Of a stretch of 64,000 nucleotides of DNA, positions 11,601 to 18,408 are shown piece by piece. How positions within the stretch are numbered: position 1 is the first letter of the stretch; every line of letters starts with the position of its first letter. The notes under the pieces are model-generated. The model made no database searches, was not told the DNA's origin, and was given only the letters and a program-made list of their open reading frames with translations. Made by a program: the position numbers and the translations under genes. The stretch comes from Membranipora membranacea (lineage: Eukaryota > Bryozoa > Gymnolaemata > Cheilostomatida > Membraniporidae): the NCBI GenBank assembly GCA_914767715.1, contig OU612069.1, positions 6,448,001-6,512,000 on the forward strand. The letters run 5' to 3'.

Positions 11601-12603
11601 AACATGATGTTTCAGATTCAGGTTATCGCTCAGTGAGGAAGCTGTACAACGCTAACTCAGGATACAGACTAGGTAGTGATGATGATCTGAGTCAGACTTC
11701 TACATGTAGTAGTTATCCTAGTCAGGGTACGGGACGCAGGCGTAGAGCCCTCAAATATAACAAGAAATCCAACAAACTCAGGTAATTATACATATCCTAG
11801 TCAAGGTATGGGACGTGGGCGTAGAACCCCCAAATATAACAAGAAATCCAACAAGCTCAGGTAATTATACATATTCTAGTCAAGGTATTGGACTTGGGCG
11901 TAGAGCCCCCAAGTATAACAAGAAATCCAACAAACTTAGGTGATTATACATATTCTAGTCAAGGTATGGGACGTGGGCGTAGAACCCCCAAATATAACAA
12001 GAAATCCAACAAACTTAGGTAATTATACTTGTATTAGGCTGATTCCGCTACATAGTCGTTGAGCTCTCAAATATAACAAGAAATTCAACAAACTCAGGTA
12101 ACTATACTTATTCTAGTTAAAGTACAGGACCCAGGTGTTGAGCCCTCAAATATAACAAGAGGATTAACAGACTCAAGGAATCGGAAGTTCTTACAGCATG
12201 CTGTGCTCTTATAGGCTTGCATCACTACAATGTAAAATAAGGATATATCAATATCTTACAACTCTATAATTTTACAGTGTTGAGCTGTCCATTAAATATT
12301 TTGAATGATGATCCAATGTAGCAGTGGCAAATAAGTCTGATCACGAGAACTTTCGGTACAAATTATCAATGACTCAACACGTCTAATTATCGTCATGTCC
12401 TTAGCATGGGTCAGCATCTTTGATCTGTATGCTGGGTAGTGATATGGGGTTGTCTCCGCACAAAACAAGGGAACCTAACTTCTAGTTATTATCAAATTTG
12501 AAATGTTTTACCTGCAAACTATATATACTCACTTTACAGTAAGAAAAGAACTCTGGCTACACCATCGAAACTGAAGGAGATTATGAATCTGATCAAGTTC
12601 TAA
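909..12603 (+). CDS. Large disordered nuclear-type protein with PP1-docking motifs; tentative RIF1 C-terminal half (5'-incomplete)
   Basis: Eleven exons join with matching phases: 909-2629, 2693-5005, 5416-5575, 5879-6043, 6362-6755, 7353-7587, 8705-8972, 9342-9491, 11209-11361, 11616-11781, 12540-12603 (stop TAA 12601-12603). They give 1,928 residues; the first exon begins in phase 1, so the N-terminus lies upstream of the window or in an exon I could not recognise in 1-908. Seen: long S/T/P-rich and basic stretches, KR-rich clusters near 1690-1760, 4367-4480 and 6570-6700, RVSF at 4541-4552 and SILK 34 residues later at 4655-4666, several VPETQ/SQ motifs, and a short predicted-helical segment at about 6380-6500. 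Known: paired SILK and RVxF motifs bind protein phosphatase 1 and mark the C-terminal region of animal RIF1, a replication-timing and repair factor. Inferred: a chromatin protein recruiting PP1. RIF1 is the best guess, but the tail after the helical segment is longer than I expect and no HEAT repeats are in view. Ki-67/RepoMan-like or shugoshin-like proteins are alternatives. The gene model is more secure than the name. Confidence 0.7.
2630..2692 (+). other. Putative 63-nt phase-0 intron whose 3' splice site contains the only in-frame stop
   Basis: It begins GTAAGC and ends CCTGTTGCTTAG, a fair pyrimidine-rich acceptor. Donor and acceptor are both phase 0, so removal restores one uninterrupted frame from 909 to 5005. 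The TAG that would end translation at 2690-2692 is simply the intron end. The length is divisible by three, so retention adds 20 codons and then a stop. Alternatives are a nonsense mutation, a base-calling error or true termination. Confidence 0.45.
2693..5005 (+). CDS. Coding exon b of the PP1-motif gene (RVSF and SILK motifs)
   Basis: This is the largest exon, about 771 residues, phase 0 at both ends, with a consensus donor GAG|GTGAGT at 5006. It is lysine-rich at its start, then low-complexity and rich in S, T, N and Q. Two VPETQ motifs lie near 4130-4215. A K/R-rich block (about 4367-4470) precedes RVSFAD at 4541-4558 and IKSILKS at 4649-4669. Near 4810-4930 the DNA encodes a short tandem repeat of the type DDTTTVKAHNI, about three and a half units, a coding minisatellite likely to vary in copy number. 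Confidence 0.75.
5416..5575 (+). CDS. Coding exon c of the PP1-motif gene
   Basis: The acceptor TTTGCTGCAG ends at 5415, phase 0 in and phase 1 out (donor GTAACT at 5576). It encodes a basic start (TKPKTKNRRNK) and an acidic/amphipathic stretch (AFDEFDNKLRNFLLDE). No known domain is recognised. Its inclusion rests on splice signals, phase match and composition like its neighbours. Confidence 0.6.
5879..6043 (+). CDS. Coding exon d of the PP1-motif gene
   Basis: The acceptor GACTCAGCAG ends at 5878 and the donor is GTAAGT at 6044. It is phase 1 at both ends, so it could be skipped without a frame change. It encodes about 55 residues, glycine/arginine-rich then lysine-rich. Support is splice consensus and phase only. 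Confidence 0.5.
6362..6755 (+). CDS. Coding exon e of the PP1-motif gene (short helical segment, then S/K/R-rich tail)
   Basis: The acceptor CTCTTTCCTAG ends at 6361 (phase 1) and the donor GTAAGT is at 6756 (phase 2). The first 50 residues are hydrophobic/amphipathic, with LAALFHLSNEQLQDLDPFSS followed by an alanine-rich helix. This is the only part of the protein in view that looks folded. From memory it has the spacing of the extreme C-terminal helical region of vertebrate RIF1 (inference, needs a profile search). The rest is rich in S, T, K and R. Confidence 0.65.
7353..7587 (+). CDS. Coding exon f of the PP1-motif gene
   Basis: The single base G7353 completes a phase-2 codon after the acceptor AAATCAAAG, and the donor CAG|GTATAA follows at 7588. 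It encodes 78 residues, acidic and serine-rich (NMSSDSSLIGQDTDTL, DISIISSVESEQSYTDTL). No domain recognised. Confidence 0.65.
7588..8704 (+). other. Intron of the PP1-motif gene, no element recognised
   Basis: This is 1.1 kb of AT-rich intron sequence. The phrase ATTTACCATAGGTCT occurs twice (about 7757 and 7959), a short local repeat. A 63-codon open frame at 8153-8344 lacks usable splice sites in phase and is not supported as an exon. Confidence 0.55.
8705..8972 (+). CDS. Coding exon g of the PP1-motif gene (D-run and DHPE-type repeats)
   Basis: Phase 0 in after TTAACAAG, phase 1 out at GTAGGT (8973). It encodes about 89 residues. A run of five aspartates (GAC/GAT, about 8747-8761) is followed, at about 8869-8934, by four imperfect units of the form D-[HQ]-P-[ED]-[VAI]. 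An internal GTAACC at 8808 could act as an alternative donor in the same phase. Confidence 0.65.
9342..9491 (+). CDS. Coding exon h of the PP1-motif gene
   Basis: The acceptor TTATTTTATATACAG ends at 9341 and the donor GTGAGT is at 9492. It is phase 1 at both ends and encodes 50 lysine-rich residues. A 12-G run lies 65 bp upstream in the intron (9266-9277). Confidence 0.65.
9492..11208 (+). other. Intron of the PP1-motif gene hosting a LINE fragment
   Basis: This 1.7-kb intron, phase 1 on both sides, contains the 5'-truncated reverse transcriptase fragment at about 9950-11081, in the same orientation as the host gene. The remaining intron sequence is unremarkable. Confidence 0.6.
9950..11081 (+). 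mobile_element. 5'-truncated non-LTR retrotransposon (LINE) fragment, RT domain
   Basis: The reading frame starts abruptly inside a reverse transcriptase at LDFSKAFDR and contains GVPQGTILGPILWNLFIHDL and the catalytic YADD (about 10224-10235), followed by the thumb region and the C-terminal connection (AAPAWYPN). An in-frame TAG at 10626-10628 splits it into 220 and 111+ residues, and the frame ends at 10983. The 3' end runs into GATAGATAGATAA at about 11069-11081, typical of a microsatellite-like LINE tail. It is a dead copy by truncation and nonsense. The clade (CR1/Rex/jockey-like) cannot be fixed by eye. Confidence 0.85.
11209..11361 (+). CDS. Coding exon i of the PP1-motif gene
   Basis: The acceptor TGTGTTTTGTTCAG ends at 11208 and the donor CCAG|GTATTT is at 11362. 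It is phase 1 at both ends, encoding 51 K/S/T-rich residues (SRPSKKRELKVKESSVEKIT). No domain recognised. Confidence 0.65.
11616..11781 (+). CDS. Coding exon j of the PP1-motif gene; source copy of a 79-bp tandem repeat
   Basis: The acceptor GATGTTTCAG ends at 11615 (phase 1) and the donor CTCAG|GTAATT is at 11782 (phase 2). It encodes 55 residues with an SDDDLSQTSTCSS acidic/serine stretch and ends SQGTGRRRRALKYNKKSNKL. Its last roughly 79 bases are the first unit of the array that continues into the downstream intron. Confidence 0.7.
11703..12180 (+). repeat. 79-bp tandem array spanning exon end and intron, with splice-signal-bearing units
   Basis: Six units have the donor position repeating every 79 bases: 11782, 11861, 11940, 12019, 12098 and a decayed one at 12177. 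Unit 1 is the 3' end of exon j. Units 2-4 (11801-11860, 11880-11939, 11959-12018) each have a TCCTAG or TTCTAG acceptor, a 60-nt open segment in the host phase (2 in, 2 out) and a donor (AG|GTAATT or AG|GTGATT). Each would encode the 20-residue type SQGxGxGRRxPKYNKKSNKL. Units 5 and 6 have lost the acceptor or gained stops. Confidence 0.85.
12540..12603 (+). CDS. Last coding exon of the PP1-motif gene
   Basis: The acceptor CTCACTTTACAG ends at 12539; one base completes the phase-2 codon. It encodes SKKRTLATPSKLKEIMNLIKF and then TAA at 12601-12603. The TPSKLKEIMNL tail looks like a short helix. There is no AATAAA in the next few hundred bases; ATTAAA at about 12916 is only a weak candidate polyadenylation signal. 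Confidence 0.65.
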
Positions 12604-13393
12604 AGCCTGACTATCCTACCATCGAGCTACGGCACTGGCTCATTATCAGTGTTAGCAGTTATTATCTTTTTGTTGATGACCCTAATTTACTATACCTTTT
12701 TTTCATACCTTGATGTCTGAGAAAGGGCACACAATCACAAACAAGTTATTTTGATGTATTTTTTCATTGTTTTTTTGTTATTCAAATTGTTCGATGACTT
12801 GTTGACATATTTTTCGGTATTCGTGATTGGTAATTTGTATTCGGATAATAATATTTTTCCCTGTCCAAAAAATGTTAACAACTGTTGTTTCTAGTTATTA
12901 TCAACCTGTTTCAAATTAAAAATTATATTTGATAATACCATACAAATATCCAGGCAGCCTATTAGGTGTACTGTAAACTCTGTGTTGTGCAACAAACAGC
13001 TCAAAAATTAGTTTGAAAGTATGCAGCAATTACCTAGCTGGTCTTAAAAGGCGTCTAGTCATCATAATCATTGATATAGTGGCATATAATCAACACTTGG
13101 TTCTTTTCTTTCAACACACATACTTCATAGCCATCTTATTTTAATGTGGCAACTGTTGGATACAACTTCAACATTGTGCAGTAACTGAGGACAGGGAAAT
13201 TAGGAATTTTCAACCCGAACTCTCTGCTGAGAGTAACTGTACACATAATCATTCACCTAAACCTTATTGAGCTGAAGTGAGGCACTTTTTAATCTTGGGG
13301 TGTCATAAAGCCGTTGAGTTGTGCAATGGCGATGATGTATGTTATCATTGATTGGGAAATCCAGGTTTTGGTGATTATATTTGTCAGTTCCAA
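12604..13393. other. Intergenic flank between two convergent genes
   Basis: AT-rich sequence downstream of the PP1-motif gene. I see no gene, RNA or repeat unit that I can name. Confidence 0.5.
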
Positions 13394-14093
13394 TAGGTAA
13401 CTTCGCGCCCTTGGTATCTATATTAAATAATCATTAATTATAATCATTTTCATGGGGAAATCCAACTGAATAGATTTTATGATTAGGTATACGGTTTTTC
13501 AATGATATTGACATGAAACTTAGAATTATCTCCTCATTGGTAATAGGGAGACAACTTGAATTCAAGTTGGATTCAGTTGGATTTCCCCATGAAAATGATT
13601 ATAATTAATGATTATTTAATATATATACCAAGGTCGCGAATTTACCTATTAGGTAACTTCGCGGCCTTGGTATTCATATTAAATAATCAATAAATAATCA
13701 ATGGAAATCCCGTTTTCATTAGAAAATCCAACTGAATCCAACTTGAATTCAAGTTGTCTCCATATCACCAATGAAGAGATAATTCTAAGTTTCATGACAT
13801 GAAACTTAGAATTATCTCCTCATTGGTGATAGGGAGACAATTTGAATTCAAGTTGGATTTCCCAATGAAAATGGGATTTCCATTGATTATTTATTGATTA
13901 TTTAATATATATACCAAGGTCGCGAATTTACCTAATAGGTAAATTCGCGACCTTGGTATATATATTAAATTGGTGATAGGGAGACAACTTGAATTCAAGT
14001 TGGATTCAGTTGGATTTCCCAATGAAAATGGGATTTCCATTGATTATTTATTGATTATTTAATATAAATACCAAGGCCGCGAATTTACCTAAT
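13394..14093. mobile_element. Nested palindromic foldback / MITE cluster (three units)
   Basis: Three head-to-tail units share the terminal sequence TAGGTAA[AC]TTCGCG..CCTTGGTAT and its reverse complement. Unit 1 (about 13394-13649) has arms of roughly 80 bp. Unit 2 (about 13649-13935) is a near-perfect palindrome with roughly 140-bp arms centred on AGTTTCATGACATGAAACT near 13800. Unit 3 (about 13934-14093) is a shorter internally deleted version. Units abut through ACCTA-TTAGGT-type joins. There is no coding capacity, so these are non-autonomous elements. Confidence 0.85.
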
Positions 14094-16282
14094 GATAAAT
14101 GCAGTTCAATTATAACCATAGAAATATAAAATGGGTTTATGTCTATGATTATAACACTATTGCTTCTGAATAATTGAATGTTGTTACTTCACTATCAAAT
14201 GACTGGTTCGATACTATGGCACCATATAGTGTCTTCTCTAGGATTATTACTAGGCCTATGAGAATAACCAAAGTTCACTGTTTCAGTAAAACACCATCAG
14301 CTTCCAGTGAACAACATAACCACAGGATTCAAAGTGCTACGGAGTACCGTAAATAAACTCTGAACACTCCCTTGTAATGATTCAAGGTTACGAATAAGAT
14401 AAGATGGTAAGAAGTTTATTGAGTTGAATGATATACATTTCTAAACTGATAAAGCAAACCCACCAAAGACTCAAGTACTTAGCATAAAACAATTTATCTG
14501 CAGTATGATGTATCTCCTGTTGTCATGGTGATTCTGACACGGAATGTTCAATTCTTGCATTTTCAATCTACTCTATTGAGAAATCTAGAGAAGACAGAGC
14601 GCCCCTGCCTCCCTTATAGAATTTTGGGCTTGAATCCCTGATCTAAAGTTCAGATTGACTTACCATCGCGCTGATCTCCTGAGATTACAGACTTTCTAGC
14701 TGAAATTAAAACCAGCTGAGCGGTTGCTTCACTCAAAATAACACACTGCACACAATCTGTAACATTAATGTCTATAATAAACTCACTGAACACACTGACA
14801 ATGAGACTACACTATTATCATGTTTATCTCTGATCGTTAGAGACAATATAGAAAGAGTACCTAAGTTGAACCCGCTGATGATGGTACTTCCCTGAACATA
14901 CCTAGTGAATCAAATTGAAAGTAGAAATAAATCCATTTCAATAATCCATACTGTTCTGAAGGGGCACTTAAAACAGGTGCTGGCGAGGGGTGTTGTAAGG
15001 CCAGTGGCAGGTGCTATATTACAGCACTCGATGTCTATATAGCAGTTTTGTGGTTGCCGTAGGGACTGCATGGGTGCTGTAAAGCTTGTCCCACATCCTA
15101 CAACAGTGGCTGTACTGGGCGTACATCGGTGTTGGATTGGAAAAAGTACCTTAAATATATCCTAGCATGCACTATGGACTGCACCAACGAATCCCTCCTG
15201 CAAATTGCTATCACATATGACTGGATGTGATGCTGTATTCCTTTGTCTATTATGATGTCTACAATGCAGTGGCTATTCCCTTTTCATAAAAACCATGTTA
15301 CATGCAAGATGCCTCTGTAATTGTTCCCGATAATAAATCCATAAACACCACAAAAACATACGCAATAATGGTGACACAGGCTGGTGAAAGTATACTCAGA
15401 CTATGAGGGGGGCATGCAGTATAGGGAAGATGAACTAGAAGACAAATTCCTGGCAAACCTATACACTGAAAACAGAGTACCTAAGAGAAACTGCTACAAC
15501 ATGTCAATATGTAAGGTACTTGAATATGATTTTAAAGATAAATAGCCAATGAGGCAACTGCGGCTGTCAAAAACAAAACATTGTTTTGACTGTGATTGGT
15601 AATGAAACTCTGAACTTACTTATAAGCTTGAGCGTCCAAATCAAAGTAAAGGATTCCACATTTGATGCTCTTGTTAAATTACTGGATCTACATTTAGAGC
15701 TGGAGTCAATGCGGTGTTGGAAGCTCTTAGGCTTGACATAAGAAATCAAATGCCTAATGAATCGGGTTCAAATTATATTGTAGCTTTATCAAAACTCAGC
15801 ATGAATGCAGGGTTTGCTAAAGGTAACTCTTCATACATCGTCTTCGTATTAAACTGATTGGCCTGCATGTAAGGGGCGTTGTTGGAGTCTTTTATCATCA
15901 AAACTGTATATCGGTCAAAATTCAATCATTGTAAGTTGTCCGCTTGTTTTGAGTTGAAATGAATTATAGTGGCAATCCAGTGAAGGTTTTAGGTGAGCTT
16001 TCTTTGTTGGGTATCTATTGGGTTGTTGATCGAACTCCCAACCATTATTCTTAACTGACACTGTCCTTCTCTTCTACGGTTTCAAGCCAAAAACTGCATC
16101 AAAGTGAACCTTTGCCTGTCACAGAGAGTATCGTATCTACTGTTGAAGTCACAATAACAATGAGCTTACCAAAGTAAATAATCCGTCATTTTTGCATGTG
16201 GTTTGCCTCACATTGGGTCCTCATCTGCTCTGACTGCTCTGACATTGTTTTTAGTAAAACCTATACTAGTAATATTTAACAA
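14094..16282. other. Intergenic stretch, possibly including the 5' UTR of the following LINE
   Basis: No open frame over about 60 codons makes sense and I recognise no RNA gene. The 5' boundary of the LINE is not visible and could lie anywhere from about 14.9 to 16.3 kb. CTAGTGAATCAAA near 14903 resembles CTAGTGAACCAAA just after the LINE tail at 21291, a possible but unproven target-site duplication. Confidence 0.4.
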
Positions 16283-17524
16283 ATGATAAAACATTTTCAC
16301 CGAGCGCGGAAAAAGAATAGCTATGACTTAGACTCGGATAGTACTTCATCTTCCTCTGAACCTACACTGGTTTTCACAATGAAGCCTAATTCAACTGAGG
16401 AACATGTCAACCAAGTGCCATATTATCTGGACAAGATAAATGCCATTCAGAAGAAGCTGGATAGTACCTTTAACCAAACATCAACTATAGAAGTTAAGGG
16501 CACTACCAAAAACCCGCAGATAGTGATTGTATGTAACACCGCTGCATTCGAGTGGATCAAAACTTCACTAGCAAACTTTCTCAAAACTAAAGATATTGAA
16601 GGTGTGTGTTCTAAGTTGACTGTTGATAAAAGTGGAGCATGTATAAGTGTTTCGAAAAAGCTAAAAAAAGAGGAAAAAAAAGTTTATACTATCAACTTTT
16701 TTAATACGACATCCACTATTTTGGTGAACGGAAATTCAGATATTAACTATTTCATGGCTCACTACGAGGAACTAATGTCTAAGATGCCTCATCGCGTTGT
16801 TGATGCTGCTAACCAGGATTACCAATCAATCTGCCACACAGCTCTGGCTAGTGTAAAAAACTATGAAAGAGATAGCTTCTCAGACGAAAGTAATATGGAT
16901 ACATCAATCAATAGTCCATCTTTCACACATAGCAGAGATGAAGCTACTGAGCCATCGCTCCCAACTCACCCTGTCCCATCAACTTCATCAAATATTGAAA
17001 GTGAGTCATCAAAGGGTTTGCCTTCCCATCCCACCACCCCTTCCCAACAGAGCCCAGTCAAAAACCAGAGCCCAATCAACAATACGGCCAGTCCTATATC
17101 ACCCATCCCCAACACCTTATCTCCTATTATCCAGTCTGACATAGATATCACTCATGCTCGAACCGCTATAACAAATTCCTCTCCCGTCAACCAACAGCTT
17201 AAATCTGCAACCTTTAACAGGAGACAAGCTGAGACAGGAAAACATGACCAACTCACTCCACCAAAGAAATCAAGAGAAAAATCAAGATCAAGATCAAGAT
17301 CTCCTCTCAATAAATCGATCCCTCCACCAATCTCTGACGTAAGTTCTTACCCACCAATTTCTTCACCACCTACCAAAATTCCAGACTGCAGTCTAGATAT
17401 GTGCAAGGCTTTGAACAAGTCACTGCAATCAAGAATTCAAGAACTGGAAGAGGTAGTCAATAACCAGGCCAAGATCATCCAACAAATGCAGGAGAGCACT
17501 ATTACACATTACGTGCTCACCTGA
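16283..17524 (+). CDS. LINE ORF1, 5' part (413 residues)
   Basis: It starts with a basic N-terminus, followed at about residues 45-180 by a folded-looking region (IVIVCNTAAFEWIKTSL; KVYTINFFNTTSTILVNGN). Next come a long P/S-rich linker, an SRSRSRS segment at about 17285-17302, and a coiled coil (ALNKSLQSRIQELEEVVNNQ). The frame ends in TGA at 17522-17524, directly after the coiled coil. The next frame (phase 1) is already open upstream of 17524 and continues the coiled coil, so ORF1 is one protein interrupted by a frameshift near 17495-17515. Confidence 0.8.
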   Translation: MIKHFHRARKKNSYDLDSDSTSSSSEPTLVFTMKPNSTEEHVNQVPYYLDKINAIQKKLDSTFNQTSTIEVKGTTKNPQIVIVCNTAAFEWIKTSLANFLKTKDIEGVCSKLTVDKSGACISVSKKLKKEEKKVYTINFFNTTSTILVNGNSDINYFMAHYEELMSKMPHRVVDAANQDYQSICHTALASVKNYERDSFSDESNMDTSINSPSFTHSRDEATEPSLPTHPVPSTSSNIESESSKGLPSHPTTPSQQSPVKNQSPINNTASPISPIPNTLSPIIQSDIDITHARTAITNSSPVNQQLKSATFNRRQAETGKHDQLTPPKKSREKSRSRSRSPLNKSIPPPISDVSSYPPISSPPTKIPDCSLDMCKALNKSLQSRIQELEEVVNNQAKIIQQMQESTITHYVLT

Positions 17525-17541
17525 GCCATTTCTCAGAAACT

Positions 17542-18408
17542 ATGGAGCAGAAATTTAACCATCAACTGTTCTGTGTAAAACAACAACTGGAATCTTCCAT
17601 CAACCAGAAATTTGGAACGTATGCAGAGGTTGCTGGAAAAACACAAAGTCACGACACTGGTGCACATGTTTCCCCCTTCATACCAACACCACACACTTCC
17701 ACTCAACAAAACCAGGCAAACCCTTTATCCCGACCACTATCCTTCCAATCCCACGGCCGGCCTTCCCCTTCACCACACCATAGTGGATCACCAAACAATA
17801 ATACCCTTCACAGCAGAAAGTCAAAACTCAAATCATCCAGTAAGGACCAACACAGCTCAGACCATCCACAGTCAACGCATAGAGAACCATTTGCACCTGA
17901 AAGAAACATTATCGTCAATATTGAGAAAGACTCAGCTTTCCATTTAAATTACAACCAAGATATTACTCGACAAGAGATCTGCAAACATTATGGTCTAGTG
18001 ATTGTAGAAAAAATAACGCCATATAAGTTTAAGTCAGATCATCCAAAACTGGCCATTCAATTTAGAGATACTGCTGCAGCTATAAAAATTGTAACGGAAT
18101 GGAATTGTCTCCTCTTTGGTGGATCGACTGCAAGGAGACCACAAGACCCCAAGACTCAGAATTTAAACTGTGCCATGATGTACAATGTCCCTAAAGAAGG
18201 CAGTAACAATGATATAGAGCGAGATATCAAAGCAGTTTATCCGGAGGCCACTATTGAGAGACTCTCAAAAGGTGGTAAGACCTTGCGCACTGTGAAGGTA
18301 AAATTCGCATCACAAACTGACATGAAACACGCTATACACAATGGTATACCACTCAAATCTTTATTCATATATTGCCACCTATCAGAAATTTCAACTCCAA
18401 ATGTCTAG
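17542..18408 (+). CDS. LINE ORF1, 3' part (frameshifted, about 288 residues)
   Basis: It continues the coiled coil (MEQKFNHQLFCVKQQLESS), then a low-complexity S/H/P linker, then a roughly 130-residue C-terminal region from RNIIVNIEKD to the stop. That region has the alternating pattern of RNA-binding LINE ORF1 domains (RRM/CTD-like; inferred). Its stop TAG (18406-18408) overlaps the ATG used for ORF2. Confidence 0.75.
   Translation: MEQKFNHQLFCVKQQLESSINQKFGTYAEVAGKTQSHDTGAHVSPFIPTPHTSTQQNQANPLSRPLSFQSHGRPSPSPHHSGSPNNNTLHSRKSKLKSSSKDQHSSDHPQSTHREPFAPERNIIVNIEKDSAFHLNYNQDITRQEICKHYGLVIVEKITPYKFKSDHPKLAIQFRDTAAAIKIVTEWNCLLFGGSTARRPQDPKTQNLNCAMMYNVPKEGSNNDIERDIKAVYPEATIERLSKGGKTLRTVKVKFASQTDMKHAIHNGIPLKSLFIYCHLSEISTPNV

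Noticed and set aside
16863-17151. Alternative frames on both strands inside LINE ORF1 (S/P-rich, 61-93 codons)
   Set aside because: Shadows of the biased P/S/T codon composition of ORF1.
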